A stretch of DNA of 5,598 nucleotides, taken from JAOPZW01 sp034664395. GTDB lineage: Bacteria; Actinomycetota; Thermoleophilia; Solirubrobacterales; Solirubrobacteraceae. A program made the position numbers and the translations under genes. The notes under the pieces were generated by a model that had not been told where the DNA came from, did not search any database, and worked only from the letters and a program-made list of their open reading frames with translations. Location of the stretch: NCBI GenBank assembly GCA_034664395.1, contig JAXDHQ010000104.1, positions 1 through 5,598 on the forward strand. The letters run 5' to 3'. Shown piece by piece: positions 1 through 5,598 of the stretch (within the stretch, counting starts at the first letter, position 1; every line of letters starts with the position of its first letter).

Positions 1-422
1 TCGGCGCGCGCCTGCTTGGCGAGCTTGCCGCCGCTGGTCACCACCACGCGCTGGGCGCCGATGACCCCGGCCGCCTCGTAGCACGCCAGCGTCTCCTCGG
101 TGTTGCCCGAGTAGGAGGCGCAGAGCACGGTCGTGTCGGGCGTCGTCCACGGCGGCAGGCCGTAGGCGCGGGCGCCGAGCAGCGGCCGCGAGGCGTGGTC
201 GCCGAGGATCGCGCGCGCGAGCTGGCCGCCGATGGCCGAGCCCCCCATGCCGGCCACGACGAGGCCGTCGGGCGAGTCCCACGGCTCCAGGCCGGCGGAC
301 TCGGCCTTCCAGAGCGCGTCGCGCAGGTGCTCGGGGATGGCCAGGACGTCGGTGAGCTGGTCGCTCGGGTCCACAAGGCCGATGGCCTCGCGGTCGAGCA
401 CGGCGCCTTCCGTGGTGGACAT
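1..422 (-). CDS. SIS-domain bifunctional phosphoglucose/phosphomannose isomerase, N-terminal part (cut by window edge)
   Basis: About 140 residues are present, beginning MSTTEGAVLDREAIGLVDPS; the rest lies beyond the left edge. The visible part is the first SIS (sugar isomerase) sugar-phosphate-binding domain. It shows a glycine-rich GMGGSAIGG loop at residues 58-66, the phosphate-binding SYSGNTEET motif at 103-111 and TSGGKL at 129-134. This combination is typical of the bifunctional phosphoglucose/phosphomannose isomerase family (about 300-350 residues), cytoplasmic enzymes that interconvert fructose-6-P with glucose-6-P and mannose-6-P. The second SIS domain and most catalytic residues are not in the window, so activity cannot be judged. 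The ATG is chosen because it follows a purine-rich ribosome binding site and lies 22 bases after the stop of the pyrophosphorylase gene, so the two are probably co-transcribed. That partner supports a role in supplying mannose-6-P for NDP-mannose synthesis. A different SIS-family sugar-phosphate protein is the main alternative. Confidence 0.87.
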   Translation of the reverse strand, partial: MSTTEGAVLDREAIGLVDPSDQLTDVLAIPEHLRDALWKAESAGLEPWDSPDGLVVAGMGGSAIGGQLARAILGDHASRPLLGARAYGLPPWTTPDTTVLCASYSGNTEETLACYEAAGVIGAQRVVVTSGGKLAKQARA

Positions 423-425
423 GGT

Positions 426-441
426 TCCTCTCAGCTCTCCT
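426..441 (-). promoter_or_regulatory. Ribosome binding site of the SIS isomerase gene
   Basis: The short gap after the pyrophosphorylase stop codon reads AGGAGAGCTGAGAGGA on the minus strand, giving two overlapping-type Shine-Dalgarno candidates: AGGAG about 14 bases and AGAGG 4 bases before the ATG at 422. It supports this ATG as the start and translation from a shared mRNA. Confidence 0.6.
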
Positions 442-444
442 GGG

Positions 445-1545
445 TCAGAACGTGATGGCTCCGCTCGGCAGGTCGGTCTGGGGGAAGACTCGCACGCCGC
501 GGGTGAGGACGTTGCCAGCCCCGACCGTCACGCCCTCGCCGAGCACGGCGCCGCCGGAGACGACGACGTTCTCGCCGATCCGCACCCCCGCCGCGACGAT
601 GCAGTCGCGCAGCACGCACCCGGCGCCGATCTGCGCGCCGTTGAGGACGACCGCGCGCTCGATCGTCGCGCCCTCCCCCACCTCGACGCCCTCGCCGAGC
701 ACGACGAGCGACCCGACGTGGGCGCCGGCGGCGATCCGGCAGCCGCGATCGACCAGCGCCGGCGGGACGATCCGCCCCTCGGCCTCGACGCGGTCGCCGA
801 CGTACAGGTAGTCGGGCCCGAGCCGGTCGACCACGCCCGTGGCGACGTTGCCCTCGAGGATGTCGAAGGTGGCCTGCAGGTAGCGCTCGGGCGTGCCGAT
901 GTCCAGCCAGTAGGCCTCCGCGGCGAAGCCGAACAGGCCCTTGCCGATGAGCTGCGGCCAGATCTCGCGCTCGATCGACACGTTGCGGTCGGACGGGATG
1001 AGGTCGAGCACCGAGCGCTCGAGCACGTAGGCGCCGGCCGAGATGAGGTTGGTGTCGATCTGGTCGGCGCTCGGCTTCTCGACGAACTCCTTGACCGCCC
1101 GGTCCTCGTCCAGGCCGACGAGGCCGTAGGCGGTGGGGTCGGCGACCGGGACGAGCGCCAGCGTTCCCGTCGCGCCCGTGGCCTCGTGCTGGGCGATCTG
1201 GGCGCTGAGGTCGAGGTCGGTGAGGATGTCGCCGTTGAGCATCAGGAAGCGCTCGTCGAGCAGCTCCTGCGCGTACTTCAGCGCGCCCGCCGTGCCGCGC
1301 GGCTCGGGCTCCTCGACGAAGCGCAGGCGCAGCCCGTACTGCGAGCCGTCGCCCAGGACGTTGCGCACGGCCGTGGCCAGGAAGCCGCACGACATGATCA
1401 CGTCATCGACGCCGTGGCCGCGCAGCCACTCGAGCATGTAGGCGATGAACGGGCGGTCCACCAGCGGGACCACCGGCTTGGGCACGGTGGAGGTCAGCGG
1501 CCTGAGGCGCGTCCCCTCGCCGCCGACGAGGATCACCGCCTGCAT
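445..1545 (-). CDS. Sugar-nucleotide pyrophosphorylase, probable mannose-1-phosphate guanylyltransferase
   Basis: This 366-residue cytoplasmic enzyme joins a sugar-1-phosphate to an NTP, giving an NDP-sugar and pyrophosphate. Residues 1-235 form the nucleotidyltransferase domain: the signature GGEGTRLRPLT at 8-18 with the following K23, base-contacting GTAGAL at 84-89, metal-binding NGD at 104-106, sugar-contacting FVEKP at 154-158, N166 followed by SAGAYVLE, and DIGTPERYL at 216-223 region. Residues about 245-345 form a left-handed beta-helix of hexapeptide repeats (for example VGSLVVLGEGVEVGEGATIE), as in the short GDP-mannose pyrophosphorylases of about 360 residues found in eukaryotes and actinobacteria. 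The SIS phosphomannose isomerase directly downstream favours GDP-mannose as the product. A glucose-1-phosphate uridylyl- or thymidylyltransferase is possible, since substrate cannot be read from motifs alone. It starts 10 bases after the dehydrogenase stop, consistent with one operon. Confidence 0.88.
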   Translation of the reverse strand: MQAVILVGGEGTRLRPLTSTVPKPVVPLVDRPFIAYMLEWLRGHGVDDVIMSCGFLATAVRNVLGDGSQYGLRLRFVEEPEPRGTAGALKYAQELLDERFLMLNGDILTDLDLSAQIAQHEATGATGTLALVPVADPTAYGLVGLDEDRAVKEFVEKPSADQIDTNLISAGAYVLERSVLDLIPSDRNVSIEREIWPQLIGKGLFGFAAEAYWLDIGTPERYLQATFDILEGNVATGVVDRLGPDYLYVGDRVEAEGRIVPPALVDRGCRIAAGAHVGSLVVLGEGVEVGEGATIERAVVLNGAQIGAGCVLRDCIVAAGVRIGENVVVSGGAVLGEGVTVGAGNVLTRGVRVFPQTDLPSGAITF

Positions 1546-1558
1546 GTCCGCCCCCTCA
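1546..1558 (-). promoter_or_regulatory. Ribosome binding site of the pyrophosphorylase gene, overlapping the upstream stop codon
   Basis: The minus strand reads TGAGGGGGCGGAC before the ATG at 1545. The TGA is the stop of the UDP-glucose dehydrogenase gene, and its last two bases begin the GAGGGGG Shine-Dalgarno stretch, 5 bases from the start codon. This arrangement suggests translational coupling of the two genes (inference). Confidence 0.6.
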
Positions 1559-2845
1559 CGATCGTCCGACGCCCTCGTAGGTCAGCCCGGCCGCGGTCAC
1601 GGCCGCCGGATCGAGCGCGTTGCGCCCGTCGATGACCACCGTCCCGCTCATCGCCTCGGCGACCGCGCCGAAGTCCAGGTCGCGGAACTCGTCCCACTCG
1701 GTCACGAGCACGATCGCGTCGGCCCCGCCCACGCAGTCCAGCGCGGTGTCGGCGAAGTCGATCCCGGGCATCAGCCGGCGGGCCTCCTCCTCGGCGATCG
1801 GGTCGTACGCGCTGACGTGCGCGCCCGCCGCCTGCAGCCGCGCGCTGAGCACGAGCGAGGTCGCCTCGCGCATGTCGTCGGTGTTGGGCTTGAACGCCAG
1901 CCCGAGCAGCGCGACGCGCTTGCCCACCAGCGTGCCGAGGTGCTTCTCGAGCTTGCCGATGACGCGGCGCTTCTGCAGCTCGTTGACCTCGATGACCGCG
2001 TTGAGGAGCTGGAAGTGGTAGCCGGAGTTGCCGGCGAGCTGCTTGAGCGCGCTCACGTCCTTGGGGAAGCACGACCCCCCGAAACCCACGCCGGCCTGCA
2101 GGAACTTCGGCCCGATGCGGTCGTCGAGGCCGATGCCGGAGGCCACCTCGATGACGTTGGCCCCGGTGACCTCGCACACGTTGGCGATCTCGTTGATGAA
2201 CGAGATCTTCGTGGCCAGGAACGCGTTGGCGGCGAGCTTGATCATCTCGGCGCTGGCGATGTCGGTGCGCACGAGCGGCGCGTCGAGCGGCGCGTAGAGG
2301 TCGACGACCGCGTCGCCGGCCCAGTCGCCGTCGTCGCCGACCACGACGCGGTCGGGGCGCAGGAAGTCGGCGACGGCCGAGCCCTCCTTGAGGAACTCCG
2401 GGCAAGAGACGTAGCGGAAGCCGTCCTTGCCCCGCTGGGCGAACGTGCGCTTGATCGAGCGACCGGTGCCGACCGGCACGGTCGACTTCATGACCAGCGC
2501 GTGACGGTCGGAGGGCGGCATCGCGTCGACGACGGCGTGGACGGCGCTCAGGTCGGCGTCGCCCGAGTACGTGGGCGGCGTGCCGACGGCCACGAACAGC
2601 AGCCGCGCGTGCTCGAGCGCGTCGGCGATGTCGGTGGAGAAGTGCAGCCGGTCGCGGTGGCGGGTGACGAGCTCCTCCAGGCCGGGCTCGTAGATCGGGA
2701 TCTCGCCGCGGCGCAGGCGCGCCACCTTGTCGGCGTCGATGTCGATGCACCAGACCTCGTTGCCGAGCTCCGCGAAGCCGGCAGCGGTGACCAGGCCGAC
2801 GTAGCCGGTGCCGATGACGCCGATGGGTTCGCGCTGGGTGCTCAT
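1556..2845 (-). CDS. ugd: UDP-glucose 6-dehydrogenase
   Basis: This 429-residue cytoplasmic enzyme oxidises UDP-glucose to UDP-glucuronate with two NAD+, supplying uronic acid for surface polysaccharides. The N-terminal Rossmann fold carries GTGYVG at 12-17 and an acidic strand end CIDID at 33-37 for NAD binding. Residues matching the known active site are all visible: T122 in KSTVPVGT, E150 and E154 in CPEFLKEGSA, K203 and N207 in MIKLAANAFLATK, the nucleophile C259 and D263 in GFGGSCFPKD. The C-terminal UDP-binding domain includes LLGLAFKPNTDDMREA at 313-328. Length and domain order are normal. The same reading frame stays open far upstream, through the LCP gene, but only from the ATG at 2845 does the protein resemble the family, with the NAD motif at its normal distance from the start. 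No Shine-Dalgarno sequence precedes that ATG; see the motif at 2861-2866. UDP-N-acetylmannosamine or GDP-mannose dehydrogenases are related alternatives, but the motifs fit the UDP-glucose enzyme best. Confidence 0.95.
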   Translation of the reverse strand: MSTQREPIGVIGTGYVGLVTAAGFAELGNEVWCIDIDADKVARLRRGEIPIYEPGLEELVTRHRDRLHFSTDIADALEHARLLFVAVGTPPTYSGDADLSAVHAVVDAMPPSDRHALVMKSTVPVGTGRSIKRTFAQRGKDGFRYVSCPEFLKEGSAVADFLRPDRVVVGDDGDWAGDAVVDLYAPLDAPLVRTDIASAEMIKLAANAFLATKISFINEIANVCEVTGANVIEVASGIGLDDRIGPKFLQAGVGFGGSCFPKDVSALKQLAGNSGYHFQLLNAVIEVNELQKRRVIGKLEKHLGTLVGKRVALLGLAFKPNTDDMREATSLVLSARLQAAGAHVSAYDPIAEEEARRLMPGIDFADTALDCVGGADAIVLVTEWDEFRDLDFGAVAEAMSGTVVIDGRNALDPAAVTAAGLTYEGVGRS

Positions 2846-2860
2846 CTCGGGCGGCGGGCA

Positions 2861-2866
2861 AGGGTA
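2861..2866 (-). promoter_or_regulatory. Candidate -10 hexamer (TACCCT) upstream of ugd
   Basis: TACCCT on the minus strand lies 15 bases before the ugd ATG, inside the 50-base gap after the LCP gene, in the context GGCTCGCTACCCTTGC. It fits the TANNNT form of a bacterial -10 element and would give a leader of under about 10 bases. No convincing -35 hexamer is seen at 16-18 bases spacing. Proposed mainly because similar hexamers precede the LCP and M20 genes, which also lack Shine-Dalgarno sequences. Confidence 0.3.
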
Positions 2867-2895
2867 GCGAGCCTGGGCCCGCGGCCGCCTGCGCG

Positions 2896-4407
2896 TCAGC
2901 GCGCGCCGATGCGGCTCAGCGAGCGAGCGATGCCCAGCATCTGCCGGTTGGTGAGCGTCTCGGACAGCGTGTTCGAGACCCAGTAGACCGCGTGCGGCGT
3001 CAGCCACGCCACCAGGCGCAGGCGGCTGCCGTCGTAGAAGAGCTGGTAGGTGCGACCGCGCATCTTCACCTTGTCGGACGGGTCGTCGAGGATCGGCGGC
3101 GCCGTCCAGCTCATGCCCTGCACGCCGTAGTACTGGCCGACCAGGCCGGTGCTGAGGACCATGCGGTAGGCGCGGTGGCGGTGGTGGCCGCGATCGTAGA
3201 TGTCGTACACGCGCGGACCCTGGCCGACGTAGCTGCCGCGACCGAGCCGCACGCGCGGGTAGTAGACGGGGAAGTCGAGGTGCGTCGAGGCCTGCGCGAC
3301 GTAGTTCTCGGCCCGGGTGCGGTCGCTGATGAGCCCCGGCGCCAGGCCGGCCGCCGCACCGCGCTGCGCCGCGCGCCGCTCGCGGCGGCTGGTCGGCCGG
3401 GCGGGACGCGACGCGCTCTGCCCGATCTGGCGCGAGCCGGTGGAGGCCTGGACGTTGAGGAACTCGTTCTTGGTCCGATCGAGCTGCGGGGGCGTGATCG
3501 TCACGAACTCGGGCCCGACCGTCCCGCCGAAGTGGACCTCGCGGATCGGGTGCCCCGAGGACTCGAAGGCGAGCTTGAGCAGCCGCAGGATCGCGCTGTC
3601 GGAGTGCAGGTCGGTGTCGGTGTAGCGCCCGAAGATCTTCAGCAGCTCGGTGCGGTCGCCGAAGATCCGCCCGAGGCCGATCTGGTCCTTGGCCTGGCGC
3701 AGGAAGTCCTGCTGGCGGGCCGAGCGCACGAGGTCGTCGTCCTCGTGGCGGAAGCGCACGTAGTCCAGGGACTTCTTGCCGCACAGCTTCTGATATCCGG
3801 CGGGGATGTTGATCTCGGCGTACTGAGCGCTGGGTGGCAGTCCGGCGTTGGAGTGGTAATAGCGGCGGTCGACGTCGACGTACACGCAGCCCAGGCGGTT
3901 GACCGCCCGCTGGAAGCCCCCGAAGTTCACGTTGACGACGTGGTTGATCGGGATGTGCAGCAGGTTGCGCACCGTCTTGACCGCCAGCGCCGGCCCGCCG
4001 AACGAGTACGCCGCGTTGATCTTCGTCTCCCCGTGGCCCGGGATCGCGGCCTTGAGGTCGCGCGGGATCGACATCACCGCCGTCGCGTCCTTGGACGGGT
4101 CCAGGCGCACGAGCATGATCGTGTCCGAGCGCGCCGGGTTGTCCTGCTTGATGTCGACGAAGCGGCGGTCGGAGCCGAGCACGAGGATCGTCTGCGGCTT
4201 GCCCGCCCGGACGTCGTCGAGCGCCCCCTTGATGTTGGGGATGACGTGCCCCTCCTGGCGCACGATCGTCACCAGCGCGTTGACCTCGAGCAGGCCGGCG
4301 GAGGCGACGGTGCCGGCGCCGAGCACGGAGATGATCACCGCCGCGAGCGCGAAGCGCTTGTACATCCCGAAGGCCAGACGGGGCGGCTTGTCCTCGAACG
4401 AGCTCAT
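2896..4407 (-). CDS. LytR-CpsA-Psr (LCP) family protein with a C-terminal extension domain
   Basis: LCP proteins are membrane-anchored and act outside the cytoplasmic membrane, moving glycopolymers from polyprenyl-phosphate carriers onto peptidoglycan or comparable acceptors. This 503-residue protein has a short cytoplasmic N-terminus with K and R, a single hydrophobic segment at about 19-42, and an LCP domain at about 72-270. Family motifs are visible: LVLGSDRR at 75-82, RSDTIMLVRLDP at 93-104, SIPRD at 113-117, KINAAYSFGG at 129-138, and DYVRFRHEDDDLVRSARQQ at 215-233, giving the expected arginines and aspartates of the phosphate and metal site. A basic, low-complexity linker (about 331-357, including RPTSRRERRAAQRG) leads to a second domain of about 140 residues (361-500) rich in Y and W, which is not the usual LytR_C domain. 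No Shine-Dalgarno sequence precedes the ATG; the start fits normal LCP topology. The neighbouring sugar-nucleotide genes support surface-polymer attachment. The actual polymer is unknown. Confidence 0.92.
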   Translation of the reverse strand: MSSFEDKPPRLAFGMYKRFALAAVIISVLGAGTVASAGLLEVNALVTIVRQEGHVIPNIKGALDDVRAGKPQTILVLGSDRRFVDIKQDNPARSDTIMLVRLDPSKDATAVMSIPRDLKAAIPGHGETKINAAYSFGGPALAVKTVRNLLHIPINHVVNVNFGGFQRAVNRLGCVYVDVDRRYYHSNAGLPPSAQYAEINIPAGYQKLCGKKSLDYVRFRHEDDDLVRSARQQDFLRQAKDQIGLGRIFGDRTELLKIFGRYTDTDLHSDSAILRLLKLAFESSGHPIREVHFGGTVGPEFVTITPPQLDRTKNEFLNVQASTGSRQIGQSASRPARPTSRRERRAAQRGAAAGLAPGLISDRTRAENYVAQASTHLDFPVYYPRVRLGRGSYVGQGPRVYDIYDRGHHRHRAYRMVLSTGLVGQYYGVQGMSWTAPPILDDPSDKVKMRGRTYQLFYDGSRLRLVAWLTPHAVYWVSNTLSETLTNRQMLGIARSLSRIGAR

Positions 4408-4420
4408 GCGTGCTGCGGGG

Positions 4421-4426
4421 AGGGTA
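4421..4426 (-). promoter_or_regulatory. Candidate -10 hexamer (TACCCT) upstream of the LCP gene
   Basis: TACCCT on the minus strand lies 13 bases before the LCP ATG at 4407, in the context GCTCGCCTACCCTCCC, within the 42-base gap after the M20 gene. The bases between it and the ATG (CCCCGCAGCACGC) contain no Shine-Dalgarno-like purine run. The flanking GCTCG matches the context of the ugd hexamer. No clear -35 element is visible. This may be a promoter giving a short-leader transcript, but it rests on sequence resemblance only. Confidence 0.32.
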
Positions 4427-4449
4427 GGCGAGCGCCCGGAGGGCTCGAC

Positions 4450-5574
4450 CTACGCCAGCCCGCCCTCGACGGCGCGCAACGGGGGCTGCTCGTGGCGCTC
4501 CAGCCACGCGGGCAGGTCACGCACGAAGTCGCCGAGGGCTTGACGGTAGCGAGCGAGCGAGGATATCGACACCCACTCGTGCGGGCCGTGGTGGCCGGCG
4601 CCCACCGGGCCGAACTCGACCGCCGGGATGCCGACGTCCAGGAACGAGTTCGCGTCCGAGGCGCCGTCGCGGCCGATCGACAGCGCCTCGCCCTCGATCG
4701 ACCGGCCCACCGCCTCGCGCAGGGCGAGCACGTAGGCGTTGCGGCGCGAGACGATCGCCGGGCCGCGGGTGAAGGTCTTGACGATCTCGAGGTCGCCGAT
4801 GGCCCGGATCTGGGCCAGGATCTCGCCCGGGTCCTGGTTGGGCAGGTAGCGGATGTCGACGTCCATGGTGCAGAGGTCGGGGACCTTGTTGAACGCGTCG
4901 CCGCCGACGATCCGGGCCAGGTTGATCGAGGGCCGGTCGAAGAGGTCGGAGGACTCGCGGCTGAAGGGCAGCGTCTCGATCCGGCGGAAGGCGTCGTGGG
5001 CCTTGAGGATCGCGTTGTCGCCCAGCCACGGGGTCGAGCCGTGGGCGGAGGTGCCGCTGACCGCGACGCGCACCGCGAGCACGCCCTTGGCCTGGACGCC
5101 GATGTGCAGGTCGGTAGGCTCGCCGGTCAGCGCGAAGTCGCCCCGCAGGCCCTCCTTGACCAGCGCATCGGTCGAGCGTCGGGTGACGTCCTCGGACTCC
5201 TCGTCGGGCACGCACACGAAGCGCACGCGGACCGCCTGCTGCGTGGAGACGTCCTTCAGCGCGCACATCATCGCCGCCAGCGCGCCCTTCATGTCGTAGG
5301 CGCCGCGGCCGATGAGCCGGTCGCCCTCGACCCGAGGCGTGAACTGCCCGTCGCGCGCGGGGACGACGTCGAGGTGGCCGTGCCAGATGACGGTCGGTGC
5401 GTCGGGAGGGCCCACATCGGCAAGGACGACGGGAAGGCCGTCGAAGTCGCGGTCGTCGACGGGCATCTCGTGCGACGCCATCCAGCCCTTGACGAAGCCG
5501 GCCGCGGCGCGCAGCCCCTCGGGCTCGGACGTGTCGTAGGTGATCAGGCGCTCGGCGAGGACGCGTTCGTCCAT
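4450..5574 (-). CDS. M20-family metallo-hydrolase (DapE/ArgE-type deacylase or peptidase)
   Basis: This 374-residue protein is probably a cytoplasmic two-zinc amidohydrolase, since no signal peptide or membrane segment is seen. Family members remove acyl groups from amino acids or cut small peptides, for example succinyl-diaminopimelate desuccinylase and acetylornithine deacetylase. The catalytic motifs are complete: HGHLDVVPA at 65-73 (ligand H67, with D69), GRGAYDMKG at 89-97 (bridging D94), PDEESE at 123-128 (general base E125, ligand E126), GEPT at 151-154 (ligand E152) and HHGPHEWV at 328-335 (ligand probably H329). The dimerisation or lid domain spans about 160-275, including the conserved H178 in SGTSAHGS. 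GRDGASDANSF at 301-311 is also typical. Length is normal. The first in-frame ATG places these motifs at their usual positions. Substrate cannot be assigned: DapE, ArgE and carboxypeptidase-like members share these motifs, and neighbouring genes are for surface polysaccharide rather than lysine or arginine synthesis. Confidence 0.9.
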   Translation of the reverse strand: MDERVLAERLITYDTSEPEGLRAAAGFVKGWMASHEMPVDDRDFDGLPVVLADVGPPDAPTVIWHGHLDVVPARDGQFTPRVEGDRLIGRGAYDMKGALAAMMCALKDVSTQQAVRVRFVCVPDEESEDVTRRSTDALVKEGLRGDFALTGEPTDLHIGVQAKGVLAVRVAVSGTSAHGSTPWLGDNAILKAHDAFRRIETLPFSRESSDLFDRPSINLARIVGGDAFNKVPDLCTMDVDIRYLPNQDPGEILAQIRAIGDLEIVKTFTRGPAIVSRRNAYVLALREAVGRSIEGEALSIGRDGASDANSFLDVGIPAVEFGPVGAGHHGPHEWVSISSLARYRQALGDFVRDLPAWLERHEQPPLRAVEGGLA

Positions 5575-5582
5575 GGCGTCTG

Positions 5583-5588
5583 AGGATA
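5583..5588 (-). promoter_or_regulatory. Candidate -10 hexamer (TATCCT) upstream of the M20 hydrolase gene
   Basis: TATCCT on the minus strand lies 8 bases before the ATG at 5574, with CAGACGCC between and no Shine-Dalgarno sequence. At this distance transcription would begin at or within a base or two of the ATG, so the mRNA could be leaderless. Only 10 bases upstream of the hexamer are in the window, so a -35 element cannot be examined. Confidence 0.35.
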
Positions 5589-5598
5589 GGGCGCGTCC

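Noticed and set aside
38..376. Minus-strand frame of 112 codons within the isomerase region
   Set aside because: Its translation is Arg/Pro/Ser/Thr-rich without motifs. The correct frame in this region gives the SIS motifs GMGGSAIGG and SYSGNTEET and runs off the window edge.
2846..2895. Possible terminator in the gap between the LCP and ugd genes, which contains GCGGCCGC and GGGCCC palindromes
   Set aside because: The palindromes are short, do not form one long stem with a loop, and are not followed by a T run on the minus strand. In DNA this GC-rich such palindromes are expected by chance.
232..2986. Two long plus-strand open frames (232-1635 and 1445-2986) antisense to the isomerase, pyrophosphorylase and ugd genes
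   Set aside because: They show the same low-complexity composition and no motifs, run across several real genes, and overlap each other. They are compositional shadows.
2846..4507. A reading frame continuous with ugd that would extend it to about 980 residues
   Set aside because: The extra N-terminal part overlaps the well-supported LCP gene in another frame. It is Arg/Ala/Pro-rich with no recognisable domain, and the UDP-glucose dehydrogenase family begins just before its NAD motif, at the ATG at 2845. Stop codons are rare in GC-rich DNA.
4542..4562. GTAGCGAGCGAGGATAT, resembling the promoter-like hexamers seen before the start codons
   Set aside because: It lies within the coding sequence of the M20 hydrolase near its C-terminus and encodes conserved-looking residues (ISSLARYR). 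It is not adjacent to any start codon.
2992..5583. An 863-codon open frame on the plus strand
   Set aside because: It lies antisense to the LCP and M20 genes, both of which have complete family motifs. Its translation is low-complexity (D/V/A/R/H-rich) with no recognisable fold, as expected for the mirror frame of GC-biased codons.

Overview
The window reads as a chromosomal segment from a GC-rich actinobacterium. Base composition is strongly GC-biased with G/C at nearly every third codon position, and the protein style fits Thermoleophilia/Solirubrobacterales-like lineages. That taxonomic placement is an inference and I could not test it. All five genes lie on the minus strand, are tightly packed (10 to 50 bases between genes), and cover almost the whole window. 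I see no RNA genes, mobile elements, CRISPR arrays or sizeable intergenic regions.

In transcription order (right to left) the genes are: (1) an intact M20-family metallo-hydrolase of the DapE/ArgE type (5574 to 4450); (2) a membrane-anchored LytR-CpsA-Psr (LCP) protein with an unusual C-terminal extension (4407 to 2896); (3) a UDP-glucose 6-dehydrogenase with its full catalytic residue set (2845 to 1556); (4) a two-domain sugar-nucleotide pyrophosphorylase, most like mannose-1-phosphate guanylyltransferase (1545 to 445); (5) the N-terminal part of a SIS-domain bifunctional phosphoglucose/phosphomannose isomerase, cut by the window edge (422 to 1).

Genes 3 to 5 form a nucleotide-sugar supply module. 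The isomerase would connect fructose-6-P with glucose-6-P and mannose-6-P, the pyrophosphorylase would make an NDP-sugar (probably GDP-mannose), and the dehydrogenase makes UDP-glucuronate. The LCP protein next to them is the kind of enzyme that attaches finished glycopolymers to the cell wall or a similar acceptor. Together they suggest cell-surface polysaccharide synthesis and attachment. No phosphomannomutase, glycosyltransferase or polymer exporter is present in the window. The M20 hydrolase has no obvious mechanistic link to the rest.

Translation signals fall into two classes. The two genes inside the tight downstream block (pyrophosphorylase, isomerase) have purine-rich Shine-Dalgarno sequences. 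The other three have none, but each carries a TA(C/T)CCT hexamer 8 to 15 bases before its ATG. These could be -10 elements giving leaderless or very short-leader transcripts. No clearly novel system is visible. The items most worth following up are these start-site motifs and the C-terminal domain of the LCP protein.
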